Notes: generated by a model from the letters alone, not told the origin. Positions 44,054 to 55,454 are shown, counted from the first letter of the stretch. The stretch: DNA of 64,000 nt from Proteles cristata cristata (GCA_017311185.1 JAESUZ010000133.1:310001-374000); one strand, 5' to 3'. Made by a program: numbers and translations.

Positions 44054-44718
44054 TACAGGCAGGCATAGGCTGTCCCAGTTTTTGCCTGCCACTGACCTTG
44101 AAACAAGACATAGAACTTGGCATAACTTAAAACCAGATCTAACCCCTTACCACACTGCAATATCAATATTTTATTGAAGATTTATCCCATAGGGAAATGG
44201 GGAAGAAAAGGTATAACACATAGCACAAACAATAAAATTCTTATTGGACATATCCGGTCTTTAATCTTCCATGTTCTTAAAATGACTAACCCACCCCTTC
44301 TGTCTCTCCTTTCTTTTCCATTCCATTTAATATAAATCCTTTCCATCCTACAAAGCAATCTAGCTCTTCCAATCTTTTGGCAAAACAAAAACCTGAATTA
44401 GCTAAACCTCTCCTCACTTGGAATGCAGAATGGGGAGGAGGGCTATTTACTGTTACTCATAGGTCTCACCTACTCAGAAGAGTTTAGCACAGAATTTACC
44501 CTTAAATTTCCCATCCACCTTCCATTTATACCGTATTCAAGTTGCCAGATCTCTGCAATGGAACTTTGACTAAATCCAAATCATAGGTTTGCTGAAAACT
44601 GAAGCAATATTCTAGCAGAGGAGGAAGTTTTTAATCAAGGAGAAGTAGCAGGAGGCTATGGACAAATATTCAGTGACCTGGAAAATTAAAATGAGGATTA
44701 ATTTCAACCAACAACCTG
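44054..44718. other. No recognisable feature
   Basis: Unassigned sequence; minus frame 44182-44388 has no recognisable content. Confidence 0.4.
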
Positions 44719-44720
44719 AT

Positions 44721-44790
44721 GTGTGTGTGTGTGTGTGTGTGTGCGTGTGTGTGTGTGTATGACAGAGAGAGACAGAGAAACAGAGAAACA
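44721..44790 (+). repeat. (GT)19 microsatellite then GAGACA/GAAACA-rich patch
   Basis: GT repeat 44721-44758 with a single GC interruption near 44744, followed by GACAGAGAGAGACAGAGAAACAG repeats to about 44791. Confidence 0.95.
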
Positions 44791-44791
44791 G

Positions 44792-45940
44792 AGATTTTAA
44801 AGTGAAAAAACAAATATCTTTGCACTAGTTTCTGAGGTAATTGCTTGTTTGTCTGTTCTGCCACATGAGAAAATGGCTGGATCTGACTTGCATTTAGGGC
44901 ATAAAATTGAACACTGAGTAAAGATAATAATAGGCATATTATATACATATATGCATTGTGATACTTACATTAATATTTAAAAGCTATCATATTTTTATTG
45001 TCTCTAAATCTCTATGTTATTTAATGAGAAAAATCACTAGTGATTAGAACAATTTGGGAAAAGGAAAAAATGCCATTTGGGGGAGGGGATAGACTACTGG
45101 GCTTAGAGAAGAGGTAGGGTGCATATTAGCATTTCCTCTGGCTTACCTATAGAAATTTGGCCTGCTCTCATCCCCGATTAAAACCTCAGGATTTTTTCCC
45201 CAGCAAAATTAAGAGGTTGAGTTAAAACAAAGCCTAGCTCTGTTCTGACTATAGACACCCCTGGTTTATAATGGTTCTGGAAAAAGTGGCCATGGCCAAA
45301 ATTCACATTGGCCTCATCCAAATGTATAATCACAATGTTTGAGATGCATCAATGTAGGAGTGGCCTAACAATAATTTGCTTGGTTTTCTGTTATTGTTCC
45401 TGCTGTTGTTGCTGCTGTCGTTCTGGGAAAGCAAATTTTCTTTGCTGATCGGCACTGTTCTGAGGTGTGTGCATCAAATAATAGGCAGTTTTCAAGCCTT
45501 TTTGACAGATGCAATTACACACACGCAGACACCCACACAAATAAGCCTGATGAAGTCAGACATCTGTTTTCCTACACAAGCTGCTCTCATCCCACTAGTA
45601 CCTCATGATCTTCTTTTTTCTCCTGGAGACTAAGAAATGGGGAGTTCTCCGGAATGAATCCTCAATCAGTCCTCAACCAGGCCAGCCAGTTGCATTGACC
45701 ATAGGCAAACACAGGGATGTGGGATGACCAGAGGAAATATGGATAAAGAGAATAGTGCCGGGCCATTCAGATGGGAGGGAGGAACTGCTGGCCCTTAGCT
45801 CTAGAACTTACCCTTAAAATCTGAGTTCTGCTTGTATACCTCGAAGTTTCATTGTATCTAATGGAGGAAGGCTTAAAACTTTAAATAAGGGTGAAGTAGT
45901 CTCTATGATATAGTTTGACATGTTGGGGCTCAAAGTCAAC
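44792..45940. other. No recognisable feature (1.1 kb)
   Basis: The 85-residue frame 45376-45633 opens with leucines encoded by a TTGTT/CTGCTG patch (45385-45420), a low-complexity artefact. An ACACACGCAGACACCC patch lies near 45518. Confidence 0.4.
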
Positions 45941-45947
45941 GGCCAAA

Positions 45948-46152
45948 GGGGCACCTGGGTGGCTCAGTCAGGTAAGTGTCCTACTCTTGATATTAGCTCA
46001 GGTCATGACCTCACAGTTCAGGGGATCGAGCCCTGCATCAGGATCTGTGCTGATAACATGGAGCCTGCTTGGGATTCTCTCTCTCCCTCTCTCTCTCTGC
46101 CCCTCCCATGCTCTCTCTCTATCTCAAAATAAATAAATAAACTTAAAAAAAA
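45948..46152 (+). mobile_element. Feline SINE, older body type
   Basis: Head GGGGCACCTGGGTGGCTCAGTCAGG, CTCTTGATATTAGCTCAGGTCATGACC, GATCTGTGCTGATAACATGGAGCCTGC, tail AAAATAAATAAATAAAC. I found no convincing target duplication. Confidence 0.9.
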
Positions 46153-46159
46153 GAAAGAC

Positions 46160-47225
46160 AGAATTCTTGAGACATTTTTTGGTGCAAAAGTGTGGTTAAA
46201 TAGCTTGGGGACAGGACCCACAGGCATAAAGAGCTGGAATGATTGATTGTATACTTTGGAGGTGGGGAGATTTTTCATATGCTAAAGAAGACTTACAGGA
46301 TCCTGGAGATCTGGCTATTGTTAAGCTAAGGTTGTTTTTGTCTCTAAAAAGGCATTAACAGTAAGACAGTTGGGAGTTTCTGGAAGAATGTCATACTCTG
46401 CCTCAAGAATTTGTCAATGGGCTGCAGGTTATAAGGGAATTTACTTTTATCTGCCTTTCCTTTTGTCTTTGTTCTCCACACCATCTGCAGTCCGCTTCTC
46501 CCAGCAATGAAGAAAAAGGAAAGAACCCCCAATCATGAATTCCAAGAGAGGCTAACCACGCCCAGTGGATGAAATAACTGACCATGAGAAAATAAAACCT
46601 GCAGCTGGAGCCTGAACCCTTCATTCTTCACAGTCAAGTTTGTTCCTCTTAAAATGGCAGCTCAGGGACTGTCCTTGTCCTAAGGCTCTGGCCATTTCCT
46701 TGGAAGAGATGGGGAGTAGAAGGCAGTTTGGATGACATTACTATCACACAGTCCGTGACAATGATGACCAAAAGAGGCTTGTTAACACAAGGGTTAGGTT
46801 ATGGTTTTGCCAAGTATTAATTCCTTCCATTTCATAATTATCTCTTCTGTTTTAAACTGAAATGAATATAAATATTCTTTTTTGGAATATCTGATTTATA
46901 TGCTGTTAATATATTTCTATCAGTGAATTATATGCGTTTGTGCCCCAATGCTTAATTAATGCATTCATCCCTTTGATGGGTTTTGAAGGTCCCAAAATGG
47001 AAATTTTGATTCTTTTCTTCTCTTTCTCTCTCACATAACCAAATATTGGCTGTGACAATATTTACTCTCATTGGAAAAACGGCATTGGCTGCATTCTATA
47101 TGATCAGCTGACAGTAAATATCTATTTAAAGACTGCATAAGAGATAATTCAATATAATTGGATGATGATTCACAAGAGGTTTCCATATGAACCTCCTATA
47201 GTACATGCCTCCTAAAGAGTGAGTT
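46160..47225. other. No recognisable feature (1.1 kb)
   Basis: Unassigned; minus frames 46344-46532 and 46403-46624 overlap in different frames and lack domains. Confidence 0.4.
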
Positions 47226-47232
47226 TTAAAAC

Positions 47233-47441
47233 AAATTTTTTAATGTTTGTTTATTTTTGACAGAGAGAAAGAGCATGAGCAGGGGAAGGGGAGTCGCAGA
47301 GAGAGGGAGAAACGGAATGCAAAGCAGTCTCCAGGCTCTGAGCTGTCAGTACAGAGCCTGATGCAGGGCTTGAACCCATGAACTGTGAGATCATGACTTG
47401 AGCTAAAGTCGGACTCTCCAGCTGAGCCACCCAGGCATCCC
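47233..47441 (-). mobile_element. Feline SINE with head deletion
   Basis: Reversed element; AAAGTCGGACTCTCCAGCTGAGCCACCC shows replacement or loss of the GCTTAACCGACT part of the head. A duplication is unclear (only TTTTAA is shared at the two edges). Confidence 0.9.
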
Positions 47442-47454
47442 AGGGCACTTTTAA

Positions 47455-48028
47455 TATATTAATTTATTCAACAAGTTTATAGTACGTTTTGGGTACTGGG
47501 ATAGGTGGAAGTAGACACTGCAAATTGAATTGATATACCCCTACCATCATGATGTATACTAACAATTGGTACAGTGAAAAAGGAAACAAAAAACCCAAAA
47601 TGGAGTCACTTACCCCTAACAAAAGCAAGCCAAGACTTAATTACACTTTCAATCTATACCAGGAATGTGACCATTTAAAACTCACTCTGAAATGTCCTGA
47701 TCAACAAGTGAGGTAATCTGAAGGATAAGAACCCTATCATTCCCTCCTCCCCCAAAATAAGGAGAGGAATATTTTCTTTTCTTTTGCTAATAACCTCTTT
47801 GCCACACCCCTTTCCCCCCAAAACCTTCCATTTGTACAACTCCTCAAAATTCCTTTATGCTTGCTAGATGGTATTCTGCCCATTCATTCTGCCCATTGTT
47901 GAAGAAAGCCAATCAGGTCTTTAAATTCACTCCATTTAATTTTGTTTTTTAACACTACAAATGTTACTTATATAGATCATTACACACAAAACATATATAA
48001 TTTTAATTTTGGTTAAGTTTTTAATTGT
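47455..48028. other. No firm feature; weak L2/MIR-like start
   Basis: ATTTATTCAACAAGTTTATAG...GGTACTGGGATAGG near 47462-47505 recalls the reversed end of an ancient LINE or MIR, but is too decayed. The rest is unassigned. Confidence 0.3.
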
Positions 48029-48029
48029 C

Positions 48030-49830
48030 ATCCAATGTTCAATATTAATTAACCCTTATTGAGTGCACTCTTGATGTCAAGCACTGAGAAAACATAATAT
48101 CAAGCACTGAGAAAACATAATGAAATTCAGACCAGCTTTGGAGAATCTGATTACCCAACTGGAGACAAAGAACTACATATTTGCATTGTTTGAAAACACA
48201 GTAGATTAAACAGAGCATAAAAATAGAAGACAATCTAAAAATATTGGTGATAATTTGTTTCTGAGAGGCCAGGCTAATTACCGTACTGTCTATCTTATGA
48301 GATATTCTTGATATTCTATATTTCACATTTCTTTAATGAATTAAAGAATTAGAGAATCTAGGAATGCAGTACCAAATAAATGGTGAAGATAATAAGAGGT
48401 GCACATTATTGGTTATGGAAGGTAATAAAGGATGTACAATTTGGCAAAAATGATATATAAGTTGATAAAAGGCAATCTAATCTATCTGGATAGAATAGTA
48501 TGATCAATAAAGCAGAGAAGAGGAACCCATATTCCAAACATGAGGCTTGGCATGTGAAAAGGACCTGAGATAGAAATTTTAGTGGGTAAGATCTCAAATG
48601 CCTTCAATAAAGAGAGGGCTCCCCAGCTTTGTGATTATTTAAACAGTGTGAAATCATTTAGGATTTGAAAACATTGATTCTAATTAGTATTTTTCTAAGT
48701 GAATCTAGCAATAAAGAATGAAAGAGAGGAAAGTATAGGGTTAGCAAGGTTTGGGCACAACTTCTAGAGTACTGCAAGACAGTTTAATTGCTCTGACTTA
48801 ATATGAGGGAAACTCAACAGAGACTGAAAAGGAAGAGATAGATGCAATAGTTCTGATTCAAACATAACTACTAGGAATTACTACTAACTACTTATGTATG
48901 GTGGTGATGGGGGAAACCATAGTCAATGATGACTTCAATATATTGAACTTGAGTAACAGGGACAGTGCCGTATCTCCGATGATAGATCCTCGAACAGAGT
49001 CCAGAGGATCTGAAGAGGCAAGTTGCAAGAGAGGGAATGAGCTCATTTTTAGGTCTATTTGAGTGTGAAGCTGCAGCACTGATGCCCAGGGATACAATAC
49101 CATGGCACTCACAAAAGAGATGAGAGTAATATATTTAGGTTTGAAAGAATATAATCATGTTGGTGGTAATTTGATAATTAAGGTCTTTTTTTAACAACTT
49201 TCATCTTTGTATCCCGTAGCTTTTAACACATTTCTTGAATCATCTTAGAAATGTAATAAATGATTGCCTAGTGAAAAAGCAAACATTAATAGATGACTGA
49301 ACTCTCAAAGGAAGAATGTATAGACTTCTATGAGCAGAAAATTGAAAATTGGTTTCTGGTGGAGGCATATACATGAGGGGTAGGGACCAGCTCAGAAGCC
49401 CAGGACAAGTACATCAAAAGATGGTAGGAGTGTAAAGAAAAGGTAGTGCTGAGGAATATAAGGCAGTAGAGAATTCTAAGAAACAAAAAGTGAAAAATAA
49501 ATTAGAACTCTGCAGAGATCAAAGAGAAAAAGAATAGAAAATAGGTCATAGCTTTTTGGCCTAAAGGAGGCTTTTGTGGCCATGTAAAAATCTAGTGAGT
49601 TTAATGAGAGAAAAAAGAGTGAAAGCTAGATGTAAAGGACTTGGAGAATGAGTAAATTCTGAGGAGGCAGAGACAGTAGGAAATCTGCTGGATTCAGGAG
49701 TGTAAGGGGTGGAGGAAGAAAGATATAGCTATAAAAAGTATGAGGGTTGAGGGAAAATATTTATAAAAGTAGAGGATATTTCAGTCTATCAACAGAAAGA
49801 AAGCAGGATACCTGTTTTTAAGAATGTTTT
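48030..49830 (-). mobile_element. L2 LINE, long reverse remnant
   Basis: In plus order: reversed 3' end (TTATTGAGTGCACTC...GTCAAGCACTGAG near 48058-48090), CCATATTCCAAACATGAGG...GCATGTGAAAAGG near 48530, GATGACTTCAATATATTGAACTTGAGTAACAGGG near 48928, TTTTTAGGTCTATTTGAG near 49047, CTGCAGAGATCAAAG...AAAATAGGTCA near 49510, and GAGAATGAGTAAATTCTGAGGAGGCAGAGACAG near 49645. These match antisense L2 ORF2 in order. No frame survives. A 23-bp tandem duplication interrupts it at 48077-48122. Confidence 0.65.
48077..48122 (+). repeat. 23-bp tandem duplication
   Basis: TCAAGCACTGAGAAAACATAATA is followed directly by the same unit with one change (final A to G), 48077-48099 and 48100-48122. A local slippage event in old L2 sequence. 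Confidence 0.95.
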
Positions 49831-51200
49831 TTCACTCGTGAATTTATTTAAAACTAGTGGTTTTCTGCCTTATTATGCTACACATCCCATTACATTTCCA
49901 GCATTAGTGATCAAAGAAAACAGTTTCAAGCATACATAAGTGAATGCACTTTCTTTTTCCTAGCTCTTCTATTGACTCTATAATCTGCTTGAAGTGTTAA
50001 ACCGATTTGCTCTAATTCCATGGGATGGATTATACTGAAAGAAGATAGATTGATTAGTTAAAGAAAGAAAGTCCTAGAAAGCTGAGTAACAAGCACATTT
50101 TGTAAAAACTAAAAAAAAATCAACAATATTTGGTTAGCTATAATTGATGCTTCTTGCAAGAGATTTTGGAATCCTGTTTCATGAACTTTAATGGGATTAG
50201 TGGAATTGGGAAGGGTCACTAAAGGTTTTGCCTCATTTACTGTGATTTAGGAAGCAAGAGGTACAATGGACACATCTTAAGCACTTTACCAATGGCACTG
50301 CCATCTAAAGCATGTACAGCTAGCCAGTTCTCACATTGTGACATCTTGCAATTTTTCCCTGATATGTGAATGGTTTGTGCAGGTGGAAAATATCTGTATA
50401 TGGTAAAGGCACGTTGAAAATTGCAAGACACTTTTTAAATTTTTTTATTGTATTCACTATTAATCCTGTTGTGTCACTGAACTGCTTGACCAAAACTACT
50501 GAGCTAATTGGTTGATGCTTAGATTTCTTTTTTCACCAGTATATAAAGCTCTTTGAGTAAATGAATTAAGGAACTTTACACAAGACATATGTCAACTTCT
50601 GTTTTAAATCTGAGTTTCCCAACCACGTTCCATTAAAACAGGAAGTAATCTTTGAAACAACAGTAATAATGAAAAGTATTTTCTGACACTTGATAATTTA
50701 CATCAAGTCTATGGTTACTTGATGTAAACCGTAGTTTATGATCCACAAAATTAAAATGAGGCTTAAATAGATAAATGTCTTTTGAAACTTGGGTAGAGCA
50801 TCAAAGAAACACAGAACAGTACTAATCTTCTACCCCAAATATGCACATTATGTATTTATTAAAAATTTACTTCTAAAGACATAAAATAAATGGTCTTATT
50901 TTATTGGCTTTTCTTCATTCTGCAAGAATGTGGAAAAGAAATTAAGATGAATAGAAGAAATGAAGAGATATGGAAAAAGACTTCCCAAACTGAAAAATAA
51001 AGTCAGGTCTTATGTTTAAATATTTATCAATAGCTAAAAGTTGTCTGTATATTTTTATTAGGCTCATGCTTTGAAATGGTGAGTCCAGCTACGGAAAGCA
51101 ATGATCATGCAATAACTATCACTCTGACAGTATGGGAAATGAGTCCTAAATCTCTGGCAAACATTACACTGACATTCCATATTTTTGTGATGGACACCCA
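49831..51200. other. No recognised repeat (1.4 kb)
   Basis: AT-rich sequence containing the hairpin at 50697-50728. Minus frame 50237-50431 and plus frame 51076-51291 have no supported identity. Confidence 0.4.
50697..50728. repeat. 12-bp perfect hairpin
   Basis: TTTACATCAAGT (50697-50708), an 8-base loop, and ACTTGATGTAAA (50717-50728). No T-run follows, so it is not a terminator-like site. Probably incidental. Confidence 0.85.
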
Positions 51201-51204
51201 TGAA

Positions 51205-51405
51205 CCTCTGCTAAACACTTGCAAGTTCACAAGGTGCTTTTATCACACCATTGCCTTTAATATCAATTCTATGGGAAGTGGATTTCTTTAACCATTTCTT
51301 AACTGGAAGTGGATACAAAGAGCAACCCTGTGACTCTCCCAGGACCACACACAGAGTGAGTGGTAGAAATAGAATTCCTACTTAGGCACAGCTGGCTCCC
51401 AGGCC
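51205..51405 (-). mobile_element. MIR SINE, reverse (probable)
   Basis: Reverse-MIR order: CTGCTAAACACTTGCAAG, CCATTGCCTTTAATATCAATTCTATGGGAAGTGG, CTCCCAGGACCACACACAGAGTGAGTGGTAGAAATAGAATTCC. The last block matches CCAAGGTCACACAGCTAGTAAGTGGCAGAGCCGGGATTC. Confidence 0.6.
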
Positions 51406-51409
51406 AAGG

Positions 51410-52440
51410 CTCCCAGAAAGTGGCCTGGTTTGGTGGGAAATAAAGGGACCACACAACATAAGGATATGAACCTAAGTCTTTATTCCTTCACCTGAAGGGT
51501 GACATGGCAGGCTTCCCTACAAAGTATTGCTAAGCTCTTGAAAAGCATTTTGCTCTAGGGTTTTAGTGAGTCTTAATGAGATAATGTTTAGAAATCATCT
51601 TTTAGTATTAAAATTCTATTGAAATGTTAAGACTAGTAATATATTTGCTACAGGGAAGCTGAGCTGATATTTGTAATGGCCTTGTGAGAACATGGCCAAT
51701 GGAGGTGGGGGGAGATACTTATGAAACAGTCCTGATCATACACACAAATCCTTCTGGCAAATGTGTCAGATCCTGGAAAAGACACATCCAGATATTGTCT
51801 TTTTATCCCTCTAATGTTTCTGTAACTAAGGAGCAGCTGCTGCTACTGCTATTGCTGTTGTAATCATTATTCTCAGATTATTGATGGGAAAACCAAGAAC
51901 AAGATAATGTGAGGGAGTGAGGGAGTGAATGAGTGAATGAGTGAGTGAGTGAGTGACTGGGTGTGTGTGTAAGTTTGATGTGTGGCACATAGAAAACAAT
52001 AAATGATGTCACTCTCGCTGCTATTGTTTTTATGCTCTATTCAAAGAGGTCAAATTTTAGCTATCTGAAGGTATTCTCCAAGTCTGAGTAGATTCTTTTT
52101 TATGCCAAGGGACAATGTGGAAGAGAGGTCTTTCCAGTCGGCAATGGAATTCCTTGAATGAGCAGAATGAACCACGAGGGATATGATAAAGAGGCAACAA
52201 CAGTATTTCAAAATGTTGAATGCAGTATCTGCTGCTAGGAAATGAAGCTGCCTGTAAGTTCTAAAACTGGATTATTGAGGTACAGCATCTGCAAAGAGTT
52301 GTTTTTTAGTCTTTGTCAGCCGATTACAATTGCTGCTTAAGGGAGAAAGGTAACTCTGATCATAGTTATCTTGTCATGGCCAGAACCAAACATTACCCTG
52401 AAATTTTATTCTAATATTTTCAGAGTAATAAAAGAATAAT
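51410..52440. other. No recognised repeat apart from a GAGT microsatellite
   Basis: Unassigned sequence containing a short CTG/CTA-rich patch near 51836-51857 and the GAGT tract at 51909-51970. Confidence 0.4.
51909..51970 (+). repeat. (GAGT)n/(GAGG) microsatellite ending in GT
   Basis: GTGAGGGAGTGAGGGAGTGA, then GAATGAGT and GAGTGAGTGAGT units, ending in GGGTGTGTGTGT. Imperfect tetranucleotide tract. Confidence 0.9.
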
Positions 52441-52444
52441 AATT

Positions 52445-52645
52445 TATAGTAGCTGAGCTCTTACTGTATGCCAAATATTGTGGATGCTATTTGTGAGTAT
52501 TATTTCATTGGAGTCTTGCAAAGCTCCATGATATTGGCACTGTACAGATTTATTTATGAGTCTAGCACACAGTTGGCAAGTGGCTGATTCTGGCTATAAA
52601 TCCAGGTAGCTTAACTCTGAGCTCTTACAAAACTTTGCTATTATC
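52445..52645 (-). mobile_element. MIR SINE, reverse
   Basis: Reverse-MIR order: GAGCTCTTACTGTATGCCAAATATTG, ATTATTTCATTGGAGTCTTGCAAAG, then CTAGCACACAGTTGGCAAGTGGCTGATTCTGG and GTAGCTTAACTCTGAGCTCTTAC. Confidence 0.7.
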
Positions 52646-53132
52646 CCCACCCCCCTCAAAAAATACTATTGAAAATTTAAACTGAATTAGTGGGGCTATC
52701 CTATTTGGGACATAGTATATCCCCTTCTGTACTTTGCTTGTCAGACCATTACAGTATAAGGGAAACATGAAAGTTACAGATAAATATTGCTTTGGTGTAG
52801 GACAATTAGGACGATAAGGATACTTAAGTCCATGTCACAGAAGAGCAATTAAAGTGATATTTATTCAGTCTAATAATAAGTTGTCAACAAATGCTTAAAG
52901 GACCATCAGATAGAAGAGAAATTAGGAATACATTCTTAAGGGATACTTTCAGTACTGATGAGTAGAAATTACACGAACAGTATCAGCAATGAATATACAC
53001 AGAAAGTCTTTAGAACAAGCCAAACAGATACTGTTACAGTCTGACCGCAATGTCTCTACATTTAGTCTTACGTCATTGGCAGTGTGTAAGTATCATTTGT
53101 TTATTATATGACTTTTAAGTCTCTTCCAGAAT
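52646..53132. other. No recognisable feature
   Basis: AT-rich sequence without a supported element. Confidence 0.4.
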
Positions 53133-53143
53133 TTGGTTTCTGA

Positions 53144-53273
53144 TATATATTTTTGGTAGGCTTCATGCCCAAGGTAGAACCCAACACAGAACTTGAACTC
53201 AAGACCCCTGAGATCAAGGCAGAGCTGGGATCAAGAGTCTGACACTTACCTGACTGAGCCGCACAGGTGCCTC
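53144..53273 (-). mobile_element. Short old carnivore SINE, reverse
   Basis: The perfect 11-bp duplication TTGGTTTCTGA is at 53133-53143 and 53274-53284. Short body (GTAGGCTTCATGCCCAAGGTAGAACCC) joined to the reversed head CTGACTGAGCCGCACAGGTGCC. Same early type as 43784-43906. Confidence 0.9.
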
Positions 53274-53393
53274 TTGGTTTCTGAGATTTTAAAAACTGAC
53301 AAATTAGGTCTCCATGCTGAGGACTAAAAACTATAAATAACAGTGTGTTCCAGACTTCCCCTCCCCCAAATCAACTAAAAGAATTACGTGCCA

Positions 53394-53612
53394 AGGGGCG
53401 CCTGGGTGGCTCAGTCGGTTACGGTCCGATTTCAGCTCAGGTCATGATCTCACGGTTCGTGGGTTCGGGCCCCGCGTCGGGCTCTATGCTGACTGCCAGC
53501 TCAGAGCCTGGAGCCTGTTTCAGTCTGTGACTCCCTCTCTCTCTGACCCTCCCCTGCTCACGCTGTCTCTCTCTGTCTCAATAATAAAATAATAATAATA
53601 ACATTAAAAAAA
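53394..53612 (+). mobile_element. Young feline SINE, GACTGCCAGC subfamily
   Basis: The perfect 17-bp duplication AAAAGAATTACGTGCCA is at 53377-53393 and 53613-53629, with CT/AAAAG at the nick. Head near consensus but GGTTACGGTCCG lacks AGC of GGTTAAGCGTCCG. AATAAT-rich tail. With a perfect duplication it is among the youngest insertions here. Confidence 0.97.
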
Positions 53613-53794
53613 AAAAGAATTACGTGCCAGTGGTCCTTTTGGCTTCTGATTTCCATTCCTCTTCAAGGGCAAGGATGCTATGATCTTACAGGAGAGAACA
53701 GGTCAATCTACACATGAGATGAGGTGGCAAGCCATGAGAATGTGATAGAGGTCCATAGACTACAGGTAGAAGAGAATTGAGAAAACCCGTAAGA

Positions 53795-54025
53795 GGGGCA
53801 CATTGGTGTCTCAGTTGGTTAAGTGTCTGACTCATGATTTCGGCTCAGGTCATGATCTTATGGTGTGTGTTTGAGCCCCGCCTTGGGCTCTGTGCTGATG
53901 GTGTGTACCCTGCTTGGGATTCTCTATCTCTCTCTCTTTGCCTCTCTTCCACTCATGCTTTCTCTCTCTCAAAATAAATACATAAATAAACCTTAATTAA
54001 AAATTAAATATAATTTTTTTAAAAA
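53795..54025 (+). mobile_element. Feline SINE, diverged, long A/T tail
   Basis: Head GGGGCACATTGGTGTCTCAGTTGG, body GGTGTGTGTTTGAGCCCCG and GCTGATGGTGTGTACCCTGC, tail from about 53971 rich in AAATA, AATTAAA and TTTTTTT. No clean duplication was found. Confidence 0.88.
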
Positions 54026-54490
54026 AGAAGAAGGTATGAGAATTATTCAAATCATAGGTAGGAAAATGGTTTGACACAAGTTTCTGTGACCAAAGTTCAT
54101 ATCAGAAGTCCCTCTGATGTCTTTTGAGAAGCAAAAGCAAAAAATTGTGTGCTTGTTTACTTTTTTTTTTCCTAGTTTTTTTTTAGAATAACATCATTCT
54201 GGGGCTGAATCATCTTTCTGTTTTCCTGGGGTATTATGTTGAAGGGCTAACATGCAGGATTGGGATTTTGGCTCCAACACTTAGCTATGCTCCATCAAGG
54301 TGAAAGTTGTCCCTATAAATGTGAATAAAGAGTGTATTTTCATCCTGACTACTAAGCTGTTGGAACAATGGAACTGATGAGAAAGGGTCCCTCAAATTAG
54401 GAATTATGCAAAAATGTTGAAGAGTTCTTGAGGACATCTCCAGAACTCTATATATTACCCCAGTATATTTTCATAGTTTGTACAAAGATT
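54026..54490. other. No recognisable feature; T-runs near 54161-54183
   Basis: Unassigned sequence before a pair of reverse SINEs. Confidence 0.4.
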
Positions 54491-54502
54491 TTATTTCTTT
54501 CT

Positions 54503-54729
54503 TAATTAAAAAGTTTTTAGTGTTTATTTATTTTTGAGAAAGAGAGAGGGAGACAGAACACAAGCAGGGGTGGTGCAGGGAAATATAGAGAGACAGAATC
54601 CAAAGCAGGCCCCAGGCTCTGAGCCATCAGCACAGAGCTTGATGTGGGGCTTGAACTCATGAACTGCAAGATCGTAGCCTGAGCTAAAGTTGGATGCTCA
54701 ACCAACCGACTGAGCCACCCAGGTGCCCC
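54503..54729 (-). mobile_element. Feline SINE, reverse (first of tandem pair)
   Basis: The perfect 11-bp duplication TATTTCTTTCT is at 54492-54502 and 54730-54740. The head region reads CTCAACCAACCGACTGAGCC, with a small AACC duplication. Confidence 0.93.
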
Positions 54730-54737
54730 TATTTCTT

Positions 54738-54970
54738 TCTCTTTTTTTTTTTTTAATGTTTATTTACTTTTGAGGGAAACACAGAGAGAGAGTTAGAGCA
54801 TGAGCAGGGGAGGGACAGAGAGAGAGGGAGACACAGAATCTGAAACAGGCTCCAGGCTTTGAGCTGTCAGCACAGAGACCGACGCTGGGCTCGAACTCAC
54901 AGACTGTGAGATCATGACCTGAGCCAAAGTTGGATGCCCAATCGACTGAGCCACCCAGGTGCCCCAGGTT
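54738..54970 (-). mobile_element. Feline SINE, reverse (second of tandem pair)
   Basis: The duplication CCCC(T/C)ATTTCTT is at 54726-54737 and 54971-54982. Its left copy overlaps the end of the first SINE and that SINE's right duplication, so this element inserted at that junction later. Reversed body GAGCTGTCAGCACAGAG, near full length. Confidence 0.9.
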
Positions 54971-54982
54971 CCCCCATTTCTT

Positions 54983-55454
54983 AATAGAGACACAAACGTA
55001 TGCATGTTCCTTAACTTGAATTAAGCTTAGCAAAGTCCCTTATATAGCAATAACTATACAGCTGAAGCTTATGGTTTGTGTTGTTTTAATTCCCTTCAAA
55101 CTTCTTCAGATACCAACTGATATATGGATACCTCGAGGGAAAGATCTTATCTATTTTATCTAAGACTTTTGCTTTGCTTTCATGATTGAGATCAGATAAT
55201 CTATCAGTTAAACAGACTCTGGAATGATGATGATACAGGTTACTAGTAAAATGATGATACAGGTTACTAGTAAATTTAAAGTTAAGACATTAGTGATAGA
55301 TACCATGTCAAGAAGTGAAACATGATCTTGGCACGTGTAATACTGTTCATTGTGCTATTAACAAATATACTCGTCCTCCCTTCCACACCTGGGGGATGGA
55401 ATGTACTTTTCTGTCGGCTTACTTTGGGTTTTGCCAATTGTCTTGCTTGCTCTG
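54983..55454. other. No recognised repeat except a 24-bp tandem duplication
   Basis: Unassigned sequence; minus frame 55282-55479 has no domain. Confidence 0.4.
55227..55274 (+). repeat. Perfect 24-bp tandem duplication
   Basis: The unit ATGATGATACAGGTTACTAG plus TAAA occurs at 55227-55250 and immediately again at 55251-55274 with no mismatch, implying a recent event (or an assembly artefact). Confidence 0.96.

Noticed and set aside
43776..44177. Overlapping frames of 80-123 residues on both strands
   Set aside because: They translate the AC repeat (TH or CV runs) and neighbouring SINE and GA-rich sequence.
50697..50728. Hairpin as a transcription terminator or small RNA
   Set aside because: No T-run, no conserved context, short stem; likely chance in AT-rich DNA.
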